Positions 9,241 through 17,959 of a DNA stretch of 64,000 bases are shown here, in pieces. The notes beneath the pieces are model-generated. The model searched no databases. It saw only the letters and a list, made by a program, of their open reading frames with translations, and had not been told where the DNA came from. Made by a program: the position numbers and the translations under genes. Where the stretch lies: positions 69,985-133,984 of the forward strand of contig CAYNFP010000005.1 in the NCBI GenBank assembly GCA_964396655.1, given 5' to 3'. Position 1 is the stretch's first letter. The number at the start of each line of letters is the position of its first letter. This stretch comes from CAYNFP01 sp964396655. GTDB taxonomy: Bacteria; Bacillota_I; Bacilli_A; RF39; UBA660.

Positions 9241-10130
9241 GAACAGTTATTGCATTAGGAGGAAATGCTTTAGGTAATGATTATTTAGAGCAGCAAACTC
9301 TTATAAAAAAAGCATCAAAAGATTTAATCCCTTTAATAAAAAATAATGAAATTATTATTACTCATGGTAATGGACCTCAAGTAGGAATGATAACTAAGGC
9401 ATTAACAAATGACGGAATTAATATGCCTTTAGATATATGTACCGCTATGAGCGAAGGATATATTGGATTTCATTTACAAAAAATTATTAAAGAAGAAATA
9501 AATTTAAATAGAGATGTTATAACAGTTTTAACTGAGGTTGTAGTTGATAAAAAAGATTCTTCTTTTAAAAATCCAACCAAACCAATTGGTAAATTTTATT
9601 CAAAAGAAGAAGCTGATAAATTAGCTAAAGAATCAAATGACATTTATATAATGGATGCAAATAGAGGATATAGAAAAGTAGTGGCTTCCCCTAAACCGGT
9701 TGATATAACAAATGTTTCTTCAATAGAAGCTTTATTAAAAAATAATACAATTGTTATAGCTGGTGGAGGTGGCGGTATTCCAATATTTAATAATTCTAAT
9801 TCTACTGGAATAAATGCTGTTATTGATAAAGATTTAGCGTCTTCCCTATTAGCTCAAAAATTAAAAGCAGACTTATTTATAATATTAACTGCTGTAAATC
9901 AAGTAATGATTAATTTTGATAGTAATAATCCTATTAAAGTTAATAAAATGACAATTAAAGAAGCTAAAGAATACATCAAAAATGATGAATTCAAAAAAGG
10001 AAGCATGTTACCTAAAGTAGAAGCAGCAATTAACTTTACTGAAAATACTGGTAGCAAAACTATAATTACTAGTCTTGATAATATAAAAAATATTGTTAAT
10101 GAAAAAGATATAACAATTATAGAAAAATAA
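9237..10130 (+). CDS. arcC: carbamate kinase
   Basis: Transfers phosphate from carbamoyl phosphate to ADP, giving ATP plus ammonia and CO2; the energy-yielding last step of this operon. Motifs: ALGGNALG at the N-terminus, THGNGPQVG, AGGGGGIPIF and VIDKDLASSLLAQ. 297 residues, slightly shorter than the usual 310. ATG 9237 overlaps the aguA stop. It may also be called aguC from its context. Confidence 0.93.
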   Translation: MRTVIALGGNALGNDYLEQQTLIKKASKDLIPLIKNNEIIITHGNGPQVGMITKALTNDGINMPLDICTAMSEGYIGFHLQKIIKEEINLNRDVITVLTEVVVDKKDSSFKNPTKPIGKFYSKEEADKLAKESNDIYIMDANRGYRKVVASPKPVDITNVSSIEALLKNNTIVIAGGGGGIPIFNNSNSTGINAVIDKDLASSLLAQKLKADLFIILTAVNQVMINFDSNNPIKVNKMTIKEAKEYIKNDEFKKGSMLPKVEAAINFTENTGSKTIITSLDNIKNIVNEKDITIIEK

Positions 10131-10160
10131 AAGAAATTAATAAAATTAATTTCTTTTTTT
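10130..10160. terminator. bidirectional terminator after the agmatine operon
   Basis: AAAGAAATTAA / TTAATTTCTTTTTTT hairpin between the convergent carbamate kinase and ABC permease genes. Confidence 0.75.
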
Positions 10161-10950
10161 AATAATTAGTTAATCTTTTTTCTATATAAGATACAATTTT
10201 ATAAAGTAAAATAGAAAGAATGATTAATAAAATAATACCACTTATAACAAGATTTAAGTTAAATACTTGAGAGCCATATAATATTAAATATCCTATACCA
10301 GCTTTTGAAGTTAAAAATTCTCCCATTATAACTCCTACTAAGCACATAGATATATTGATTTTTAAAATATTTATTATTATTTTATAATTATAGGGGATAA
10401 CAACTTTAAATAAAATATCTTTGTTACTTGCATTAAAAGCTTTTAATAATTTTATTTTATTTTTATCTGTATTAATAAATCCATTATAAATAGTTTGAAT
10501 ACTTACAATTATGGATATTAAAACTGCCATTAAAATAATACTCTTTGTATTAGCACCCATCCAAATAATAATTATAGGACCTAAAGCCACTTTAGGGAGT
10601 GAATTAAGCATTGTTAAATAAGGATCACATACTTTTGATAAAAATTTACTTCTATATAAAATAATTGATATTATTAATGATAAAAAAGTTGTTATAAAAA
10701 ATGCTAACAAAGTTTCATATAAAGTTACCCATATATGAAAGAATAAATTATTATTTTTAATCAAACTTATAATAGTTCTTATAATTTTACTTGGAGAACT
10801 AAATATAAAAGAATTTATTATTTGATATCTAGAAAGTAACTCCCACATTATTAAAAATATAATTGTAATTAATATTTGAGTTATAAATATTAAAATCTTT
10901 TCTTTTTTTAATTTTTTTAAGTATTCTTTTTGATTAACAGATTGATTCAT
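10159..10950 (-). CDS. NitT/TauT-type ABC transporter permease
   Basis: 263-residue inner-membrane permease of the SsuC/TauC/ThiX group with about six spans. The coupling-helix region reads LPKVALGPIIIIWMGA and LKAFNASNKDILFKVVIPYN, typical of this family. Last gene of a three-gene importer operon; its start overlaps the ATPase gene by 17 bases. Substrates in this family include sulfonates, nitrate, pyrimidine precursors and riboflavin; none can be chosen from the sequence. Confidence 0.85.
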   Translation of the reverse strand: MNQSVNQKEYLKKLKKEKILIFITQILITIIFLIMWELLSRYQIINSFIFSSPSKIIRTIISLIKNNNLFFHIWVTLYETLLAFFITTFLSLIISIILYRSKFLSKVCDPYLTMLNSLPKVALGPIIIIWMGANTKSIILMAVLISIIVSIQTIYNGFINTDKNKIKLLKAFNASNKDILFKVVIPYNYKIIINILKINISMCLVGVIMGEFLTSKAGIGYLILYGSQVFNLNLVISGIILLIILSILLYKIVSYIEKRLTNY

Positions 10951-11686
10951 CTAAATCTCTCCATAGCATATCGTAATAATATGCAAATTCTTTTGCTTTC
11001 CTATTATTTATAGGATTTCCTTTGTCTGTTAGTTCAATATCATATATTTTTTTTATATATGCAGGCCTTTTAGATAAAACAACTATTTTATCAGACATAG
11101 ATATTGCTTCTGCTATATCATGTGTAACCATAATTACAGTCTTTTTCTCATTTTTAATAATTTTAAATACATCATCACTAACTTTTAATCTAGATTGATA
11201 ATCTAAATTACTGAAAGGTTCATCTAATAATAATATATCTGGTTTTATTGCTAATGTTCTAATTAAAGCCACTCTTTGTCTCATACCTCCAGAAAGTGAT
11301 TTCGGATAACTATTAATAAATTCTTTTAATCCATATTTTTCTAATAAACCTTTAACATATTCTTTGTTTTCTTTAGTAAGTTTCTTTTGTACTTTCAATC
11401 CCAATATAGAATTTTCATATACTGTTAGCCAATTAAATAAAGAATCATCTTGAAGCATATATCCAACTTTTATATCATTACTTACAAAACTTATTTCTCC
11501 ATCATAAGCCTTATCAATATCCGCTAAAATGTTTAATATAGTACTTTTACCACATCCAGAAGAACCTATAATTGATACATAGTCACCTTTTTTTATTTTT
11601 AAAGAGAAGTCTTTAATAGCTTCAACTTCTCCTTCTAAACTATAATATATTTTAGATAAATTACTTATCTCTAATATATTTTTCAT
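10934..11686 (-). CDS. NitT/TauT-type ABC transporter ATP-binding protein
   Basis: 250-residue ATPase that drives the importer. Walker A GSSGCGKST, Q-loop YMLQDD, signature LSGGMRQRVAL, Walker B ILLLDEP and H-loop VTHDIAEA are intact. The start overlaps the 3' end of the binding-protein gene by 26 bases and the 3' end overlaps the permease gene, so the three are translated as a tight unit. Confidence 0.9.
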   Translation of the reverse strand: MKNILEISNLSKIYYSLEGEVEAIKDFSLKIKKGDYVSIIGSSGCGKSTILNILADIDKAYDGEISFVSNDIKVGYMLQDDSLFNWLTVYENSILGLKVQKKLTKENKEYVKGLLEKYGLKEFINSYPKSLSGGMRQRVALIRTLAIKPDILLLDEPFSNLDYQSRLKVSDDVFKIIKNEKKTVIMVTHDIAEAISMSDKIVVLSKRPAYIKKIYDIELTDKGNPINNRKAKEFAYYYDMLWRDLDESIC

Positions 11687-12668
11687 TAAATTTATTTGTG
11701 ACTAAATCAGAAAATTTTACTTTTGCCTTTAACACTTTATTATATATCATAATATCCTCTAGTCTATTATAAGCTTCTTCATTTACAGCGGTATTATTCC
11801 ACCAAGAATCAGCAGTTTTATATCTTTCAACTATATTTGCTACTTCTCTTAAAGTCATATCCGGAAATTGATTTATTATGTCTTTTGCTAAAACATTACT
11901 ATCAGTATTCTTTACATATTCTAATGCTTTATTTAATGCTTTTACAAAAGATTTTATTGTACCTTCATTATTATCTATATAGCTTTTTCTAGCATAATAA
12001 GCAGTATAAGGAACCTCTCCTGACATTAATCCTAAAGATGCTAAAACACATCCATAACCTTCTTTTTCTACTTTAGATGCAGTTGGTTCAAAAAGATTAA
12101 CATAGTCCCCTTGACCTCCAATAAATGCTCCACTTAATGCCGCAAATTCAACTGAAGTATCTATAGTAACTTCACTTGTTATATCATATTTAGATAATGC
12201 ATATTTAAACACCATTAATGGCATACCACCACTACGTCCTGCTAATACAGACTTTCCTTTTAAATTTTTAACATCAAAATTAGTTTTTTCATCACAACTA
12301 CCTACTAGAAATTGACCATCTCTTTTAGTTAATCCAGAAAATGTAACAAGATAATCTTTTTCTCCGTTATTGTATACATATATTGCTGCTTCAGGACCAG
12401 AGAATCCTATGTTAACATCATTTGATAACACAGAAGCTGCTACTTTATCTGCTCCTGGAGTTAATACAACTTCTATATCCAAACCTTCATCTTCAAAATA
12501 TCCTTTTTCTATTGCAACATACCATGGTGTATAAAATATTGAATGAGTTACTTCTGAAACTTTAACTTTTATTAAATTATCATCATCCTTTTTATTATAA
12601 ATAATTCCAGTAATTGCTAAAAGCAATAATACTAAACACCCCACCAATAAAAATATTGTTTTCTTCAT
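11661..12668 (-). CDS. NMT1/SsuA-like substrate-binding protein, membrane anchored
   Basis: 335-residue extracellular binding protein of the NitT/TauT importer. The N-terminus is one long hydrophobic segment (about residues 4-24). It contains LVGC at residues 8-11, a possible lipobox, but hydrophobicity continues well past the Cys, so an uncleaved anchor is at least as likely. The binding domain begins TPWYVAIEKGYFEDEGLDIE and has GFSGPEAAI and LAGRSGGMPLMVFKYA. AAGGGGG precedes ATG 12668. No riboswitch is visible upstream, so the ligand is unknown. Confidence 0.8.
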   Translation of the reverse strand: MKKTIFLLVGCLVLLLLAITGIIYNKKDDDNLIKVKVSEVTHSIFYTPWYVAIEKGYFEDEGLDIEVVLTPGADKVAASVLSNDVNIGFSGPEAAIYVYNNGEKDYLVTFSGLTKRDGQFLVGSCDEKTNFDVKNLKGKSVLAGRSGGMPLMVFKYALSKYDITSEVTIDTSVEFAALSGAFIGGQGDYVNLFEPTASKVEKEGYGCVLASLGLMSGEVPYTAYYARKSYIDNNEGTIKSFVKALNKALEYVKNTDSNVLAKDIINQFPDMTLREVANIVERYKTADSWWNNTAVNEEAYNRLEDIMIYNKVLKAKVKFSDLVTNKFNEKYIRDK

Positions 12669-12731
12669 TTTTCCCCCTTTTCTTTATTATTATATTCTTG
12701 TTTTTAAATATAGTTCTTTTGCCTTCTCAAT

Positions 12732-12757
12732 AAAAAAAGCCACTTAAAGTGACTTTA
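12732..12757 (-). terminator. terminator of the McrBC-like operon
   Basis: On the minus strand AAAGTCACTT / AAGTGGCTTTTTTT forms a hairpin with a T tract directly after the stop codon at 12758. Confidence 0.8.
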
Positions 12758-14023
12758 TTAATCTCCATAAACTACTTGAATTTTACCTATAAAAGATTTA
12801 TCTTTATCATAATTTTGAGGTTCATTTATACCTTGTAATTTAAATGATACAACATAACTATGTTTTGCTTTAGGAGCAATCATTATTTCTCTTAAGAAAA
12901 CTGTATCTTCCCAAGGAGCCGTAGTAAAATCTAAATTTTTACAATTAGGAGTACATGCAACTTTAAATTTAAAATTCTCACTAGTAAATGTATTTGTAGT
13001 TATAACCCATTGTAAATTATAACTAACATAATATGGACTTTTATTTTCTACCGTAAATAACTTATCAGGAATTTTACTTCCATCCCCTTGCATATCATCC
13101 GGAACTATATTTTCAATTACTACATCTGATAAATCCACATATTCTATTTCTAATGTGGCTGTTTTATTAGTTATGGTTGGTTTTCCAACAATCTCAGAAC
13201 TACCATTTTTTGATATTATAACTTCTGTAAGATCATCTAAACAAAATTTATCACAAATCTTATCATCATTAGTATCACATTGAAGATCACAAGTGCCATC
13301 CCCATCTGTATCAAGGTTTAAATCAGCAAGTTTGTCATTATTTAAGTCCAAATCTATTGTTGCTTTTCCAGAATTGGTTAAATCCAAATTTGTATCAGGC
13401 CATCCATCGTTATTTGTATCACAATTTCTTATACATACACCATTATCATCTAAAACATTTGTAGGATTTAAAATATCATCTCCACTGACTACATTAAAAG
13501 TACTTTGTCTATTTCCTTTATAATCAACATTTACATCTGGTTTATCGTCACCATTTAAATCTATATTTATTTCTGCCTCTTCATCATCATTTGTATCTAT
13601 ATTTATATCAGCAACTCCATCTCCATCTATATCTTTATTTAAATCCATAAGTTTTATATAGTTGAATGCTGAATAAGTTGCTCCAACAATTGTAAAAAGT
13701 AAAGCACCAAGTAATGCTATTATAAAATAAACTCCAACTCTTTTTTGAAATTCAAAAGTTATTATATTATTTTCTTTTTTTACTAAAAGGCCTAATGGAA
13801 GATGAGCATTATTATCAAATTCATCACAAGTTAATTTAAGGCATTTTAAAACATATTTTTCATCAATGTCTATCTTTTTAGTTCCAGTATAAACACCTTC
13901 TAAAATATCTCTTATTATTGCGGCTTGAATTTTAGCATCTAATTCATTGAATTTTTTTACATTTAATTCATTATTCTTAAATACCTTATTTTTTTCCAAA
14001 AATATTTTATTTTTGTCTTCCAT
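12758..14023 (-). CDS. single-span membrane protein with acidic DxDxDG repeats outside
   Basis: 421 residues, last gene of a four-gene operon. About 95 cytoplasmic residues precede a membrane span (VGVYFIIALLGALLFTIVGA). The outer part has a run of acidic loops such as DIDGDGVADINIDTNDD and DTDGDGTCDLQCDTNDDK, resembling thrombospondin type 3/dockerin-like calcium-binding loops. Paired Cys (CIRNC, TCDLQC, ICDKFC) may form disulfides. A beta-rich C-terminal region follows. ATG 14023 is preferred over TTG 14029 because AAAGGA is seven bases upstream of it. The family is not recognised; it may scaffold or sense for the upstream AAA+ module. Confidence 0.6.
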   Translation of the reverse strand: MEDKNKIFLEKNKVFKNNELNVKKFNELDAKIQAAIIRDILEGVYTGTKKIDIDEKYVLKCLKLTCDEFDNNAHLPLGLLVKKENNIITFEFQKRVGVYFIIALLGALLFTIVGATYSAFNYIKLMDLNKDIDGDGVADINIDTNDDEEAEINIDLNGDDKPDVNVDYKGNRQSTFNVVSGDDILNPTNVLDDNGVCIRNCDTNNDGWPDTNLDLTNSGKATIDLDLNNDKLADLNLDTDGDGTCDLQCDTNDDKICDKFCLDDLTEVIISKNGSSEIVGKPTITNKTATLEIEYVDLSDVVIENIVPDDMQGDGSKIPDKLFTVENKSPYYVSYNLQWVITTNTFTSENFKFKVACTPNCKNLDFTTAPWEDTVFLREIMIAPKAKHSYVVSFKLQGINEPQNYDKDKSFIGKIQVVYGD

Positions 14024-14090
14024 AAGCAAATCCTTTACTCTATTTATAATTATACATTAAGATAATGAAAAAAACAATTTGTTATTGTTT

Positions 14091-15194
14091 TCATTTTAAT
14101 AATAATTCACACTTTTCAAAATTTTCATTCTGAATTTGTATAAATTTATAGCATATCTTTTTAATTTTCTTTTCTCTTCCTCTTCTTAATTTTGAAACCA
14201 ATTTAAATTGTTCTTTTAACATTCTGGTAAATATTCTTTCGCTTCCACCAACTTCATCTAAGTAATCTTCTATTAAATTTTTAATGTATGCTACATTATA
14301 TAAATTACTTTTCTTTCTTGAATATTTAGTATCTAACATAGCTAATGAATCAAAGTCAATAAAATATCCAAAGTCAAATTGATCTTTTATACTTTCATTA
14401 TCAGTTATAATTTCATTTTTTCTAGTAATTTTAGGTTGTTCAATTTGAAATTGCTCCAAATAATCCCAAAGTTCTGCAGCTTTTTTAAAATTTGGTTCTT
14501 TTAAAATTATATTTGTTTTTCTTATTGGGCTTCTAACAGGAGCAACTTGAACTAAGGCTTTAATAAATTCTGTTTTAGAGAATCCACTTATAATTTTTCT
14601 TACTTCCTGAATTCTTTCTTGCCTTGAAGATTGGCCTTCTTCGGGAATCGGAATTTCATGCATTCTTTGATTTTCTAAAGTTAAATTAACTTTTATACTA
14701 TCAAATCTTAATTTAGTTTCTCCTTCAAAAGAAACTTTTCTGTCACACTTAAAATATGATCCTTCATCTCCAAATTCTTCAATTTGCATATCTAAAAATT
14801 TAGATAAGTTTTTAATTAAAGTATAAATAAATCTATTTTCATAAATATCTATAGTGTCTTCTTTATTAATATTTAAAACTTTTTTAGGTTGAACCATACC
14901 ATCATCCGCGATATCTTGAATTAAATTACTATTTTGAGCTAAATGTCTTATAGTTTCGGGAGTGGTTTTTTTAGCTTTCTCTACTTCTATTATTTCTTCT
15001 TCTTGAACCAAAAATCTTTTAGGACTTCTTAAAATTCTATCCAAGTAAGGCAAACATTCTTCTACTTTTTCAAGCCAAGTAAAATCCACAAGAATTTCTT
15101 CTTCTTTAGAATCAATCCAAATTTTTGATTTTGTTTTTGCTAAAAATATTTTAAGTTCATTATCATTAATATTTCCTGTGTAATCTTCTTTCAT
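14091..15194 (-). CDS. DUF2357 / McrC-like protein
   Basis: 367 residues. The segments SPKRFLVQEEEIIEVEKAKK, TPETIRHLAQNSNLI and DTIDIYENRFIYTLIKNL resemble DUF2357 proteins, which commonly pair with McrB-like AAA+ ATPases. A C-terminal stretch FGYFIDFDSLAMLDTKYSRK could be a degenerate PD-(D/E)xK nuclease core (Asp, then DTKY), but this is weak. It follows the AAA+ gene by 19 bases and has AAAGG before ATG 15194. The role is inferred as the partner of the adjacent ATPase, as McrC partners McrB. DNA cutting is not established. Confidence 0.55.
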   Translation of the reverse strand: MKEDYTGNINDNELKIFLAKTKSKIWIDSKEEEILVDFTWLEKVEECLPYLDRILRSPKRFLVQEEEIIEVEKAKKTTPETIRHLAQNSNLIQDIADDGMVQPKKVLNINKEDTIDIYENRFIYTLIKNLSKFLDMQIEEFGDEGSYFKCDRKVSFEGETKLRFDSIKVNLTLENQRMHEIPIPEEGQSSRQERIQEVRKIISGFSKTEFIKALVQVAPVRSPIRKTNIILKEPNFKKAAELWDYLEQFQIEQPKITRKNEIITDNESIKDQFDFGYFIDFDSLAMLDTKYSRKKSNLYNVAYIKNLIEDYLDEVGGSERIFTRMLKEQFKLVSKLRRGREKKIKKICYKFIQIQNENFEKCELLLK

Positions 15195-15213
15195 ATGTTT
15201 ACCTTTCTTTTAA

Positions 15214-16716
15214 TTAAGCCATCTTTTTAAGTCTTTCTAAGTAATCTTTACATTCTTTCATTGTATCTTTACCAAATTCTTTATCCAAGTATGATAATAA
15301 TCCATCAATTTCATCTCTTATATATGATAAATTCAATTGTTCAAATTTTCTTAAAATCTTATTTGCTACAATATAATCAATAGCTACAATTTCTTCTCCG
15401 CCGCAAGCAATAAATGCTGGAATATATTCTTGGATTTGTTTTGCAATACGATTACCAAAAGAAATTCTAAAATATTCAATTAAATAATCATCTAAAGATT
15501 TTATTTTATTTAACATATCAACAGACAATGGATGTTCTTTAACTGCCTTTTCAAATAATGATTCAAAATATTCGGCAGTTATATGCAATTTTTCTGTTTT
15601 TGGTGCTTCGAAAGGAGGTTCCTTAGAATTAATATTAATTGGCATAGCACGGTCATAAACCTTATCTGTTACCATAAATGTTGAGTCATCATTATTAATT
15701 GTTCCTATATACCACATATTATTTGGTATTCTAAATCTACCACGAACTATTTTTTTAGGATCGTTTGGCCATTCAGACAATACTAGGTTAATTACCCACT
15801 CTTCTACTCTTGGCATTTCCAATATAGATAACATTTCTGCAAAATAATATTCAACACGAGCAATGTTCATCTCATCTAATATTGTTATATAAACATCTGG
15901 TTTGTATGTTGCTTCATACATCTTTTCTAGTAATTCTGTTTCATTAAATCTTTTAGTAAATTCGTTAAAGTATCCAAATAATTCAGAACGATCCCTATAA
16001 GAAGGCTGAACTGAAACTATAACTGAAGGATTATCAAAATAATTTCCTAAAGCATAAGCCAAAGATGTTTTACCTGTTCCAGATATACCTTGTAAAATTA
16101 TAAGTCGGTTAGATGCGAAAGCAGAAATAAACAATCTAATTAAATCAATATTATAATATAACTTTAATTCATTAGCGGCATAATTTTTAAAATTAGTACA
16201 AAGGTCACTTAAAGTTATTGTATTATTTGTAGGTACAGGTACATAATTAGCCATTTCTTTATCAACTCTTGTAAGTCTAAAGAATCTGCTTTCTCCTTCC
16301 GGAACTTTATTTATTATATTTCCATTTTCATCATATTCAACATCTGCAGCTCCAGATAATTCCAAATACTTTTCATTTTCTTTTTTTAATCTTAAAACAT
16401 CATTATTTAACTTATCCACTTCATCTAATAATGATTCTTGTTTATGAAGATTCTTTTTAAATTTTATTCTTCTTTTAACTAAGAAATATATACCATAAAC
16501 AATCAACCCTATTATTGCAAGTAAACATAGTACAGTAATTCCAACTAATATCCATGATGCTCCTCTAAACCACTTAGAGTATTCTTTAATAACATCAATA
16601 TAAGTTAAAATATTAAGCATTTTTAAAAGACCTGTTATAATATCTTTAAATATCTCTATAAGAGTTCTAAAGAAAGGTTTCATAAACGCTACAAAAAAGT
16701 CTCCAAACTTCTCCAT
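15214..16716 (-). CDS. membrane-anchored McrB-like AAA+ ATPase
   Basis: 500 residues. A membrane span (about 54-79, WILVGITVLCLLAIIGLIVY) is followed by a predicted coiled coil (about 88-120, ESLLDEVDKLNNDVLRLKKE) and a C-terminal AAA+ domain. Walker A is GISGTGKTS (Lys216), Walker B ITILDEMN (Asp281, Glu282), and IGTINNDDSTFMVTDKVYDRA matches the McrB-type sensor region. McrB proteins are GTPases in restriction complexes and are normally soluble, so membrane tethering is unusual. It starts one base after the upstream gene's stop and precedes the DUF2357 gene. Confidence 0.75.
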   Translation of the reverse strand: MEKFGDFFVAFMKPFFRTLIEIFKDIITGLLKMLNILTYIDVIKEYSKWFRGASWILVGITVLCLLAIIGLIVYGIYFLVKRRIKFKKNLHKQESLLDEVDKLNNDVLRLKKENEKYLELSGAADVEYDENGNIINKVPEGESRFFRLTRVDKEMANYVPVPTNNTITLSDLCTNFKNYAANELKLYYNIDLIRLFISAFASNRLIILQGISGTGKTSLAYALGNYFDNPSVIVSVQPSYRDRSELFGYFNEFTKRFNETELLEKMYEATYKPDVYITILDEMNIARVEYYFAEMLSILEMPRVEEWVINLVLSEWPNDPKKIVRGRFRIPNNMWYIGTINNDDSTFMVTDKVYDRAMPININSKEPPFEAPKTEKLHITAEYFESLFEKAVKEHPLSVDMLNKIKSLDDYLIEYFRISFGNRIAKQIQEYIPAFIACGGEEIVAIDYIVANKILRKFEQLNLSYIRDEIDGLLSYLDKEFGKDTMKECKDYLERLKKMA

Positions 16717-16717
16717 A

Positions 16718-17857
16718 TTACTCCTCCTTTAAACCTAACATTTGTAATTCACTTATTGATTCGTTAATATTTATAGATTTTTCAACTAATGAAGTCCCTA
16801 TATTTTCCCAACCCACTAAATTACCTTTATTAAGCTCTAAAAACTCTTTGTTTACAGTAGCAACCTTTATTTCACTAAATAAACTATATGCTACTTCTAT
16901 CGGATCATCAAAATTTAATGCTATACTAAATCCAGCATTAGTAAGATACCTTATAACATTAGAATGCTTTTTATAATCACTATAATTTACATATAACTTT
17001 ATAATTTTTTTTACTTCTATATTCTCAATAATTCTAGATAACTTACTTATTTCTACTTCATTAGAATAAAATTCTAAATTAACAGGAAATAAAATTGTTA
17101 TTTCTTTAGTTAACATTTTAATCTTTAACGCAGTTAAAGTTGCTAGTTCATAAGATATTAAATTTAAATCATCCACTATTCTTCTAAAATATTTTTCTAT
17201 ATCTCTAGTTCTATATTCATTTAATTCAGGCATTTCATATTTATAATCAACTTTATAGAATTTACCTTCTCCGTCTATTTTTATATATTCGTTTCTTGAC
17301 TCTTTTGTATTTAATTCATTTAAAGAATCAAAAAATTTCTTTTCCATATTATCATTCTTTTTAACCAAACTTGTTATCTCTCTAATATTTTTACTATCTT
17401 CATTATATTTAACAAATGTTACAGAATTAAACATAGGACTTATTATACTGCTAATATTTTTAGTCGTTACTTTATAATTATTATAAGGATAAGTAAACCT
17501 ATCTAATATAACACCAGTATAAACAATTAAAGTCATTATGTAAGAACTAATTTTATAATTCTCAATTCTTAGTTCTTTAGGAATACTCTCTATGCTGCAT
17601 ACCAAAATTGTTTTAAATCTATTATCACATTTAATTAAAGGCCCTAAATATTCATTATATTCATCAAAATTTTCTAAAGTTTTAAAATAATATTTATCTA
17701 CATACATTGATATAACATCTTTTAATATGTCGTTTAATTCATTAGGAGTTTTCCATATTTGATTACTATCGTATGATAAAAGTTCATTTATTAGTTTACA
17801 ATATTCATAAATTTGTTTTTTCTTTTTATTTAAATATTTATCTACTAAGTTTGCCAT
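16718..17857 (-). CDS. unknown protein, first gene of the McrBC-like operon
   Basis: 379 residues, mostly helical, no signal peptide or membrane span. No family is recognised. The C-terminal third has short alpha/beta segments (VKKIIKLYVNYSDYKKHSNVI, then NAGFSIALNFDD) that look EAL- or TIM-barrel-like but lack clear catalytic residues. ATG 17857 has GGGAG upstream. It is the promoter-proximal gene and is separated by one base from the AAA+ gene, so it should be made together with it. A regulatory or target-recognition role is a guess. Confidence 0.6.
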   Translation of the reverse strand: MANLVDKYLNKKKKQIYEYCKLINELLSYDSNQIWKTPNELNDILKDVISMYVDKYYFKTLENFDEYNEYLGPLIKCDNRFKTILVCSIESIPKELRIENYKISSYIMTLIVYTGVILDRFTYPYNNYKVTTKNISSIISPMFNSVTFVKYNEDSKNIREITSLVKKNDNMEKKFFDSLNELNTKESRNEYIKIDGEGKFYKVDYKYEMPELNEYRTRDIEKYFRRIVDDLNLISYELATLTALKIKMLTKEITILFPVNLEFYSNEVEISKLSRIIENIEVKKIIKLYVNYSDYKKHSNVIRYLTNAGFSIALNFDDPIEVAYSLFSEIKVATVNKEFLELNKGNLVGWENIGTSLVEKSININESISELQMLGLKEE

Positions 17858-17922
17858 TATATATTACTCCCATTTTATTCTAAAAAAATTATATCATTTT
17901 AAAAATATTTATTCAAGTAAAT

Positions 17923-17959
17923 TAAAAAAATAAAACTTTTTTAAAATTTTATTTTTTAA
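17923..17959 (-). terminator. terminator of the glycine-rich surface-protein gene
   Basis: AAAAAATAAAA / TTTTATTTTTTT hairpin overlapping the stop codon at 17949; AT-only stem. Confidence 0.55.

Noticed and set aside
10159..12757. Thiamine (TPP) or other riboswitch for the NitT/TauT-type importer
   Set aside because: The upstream region is under 100 bases, AT-rich, and shows no conserved riboswitch core.
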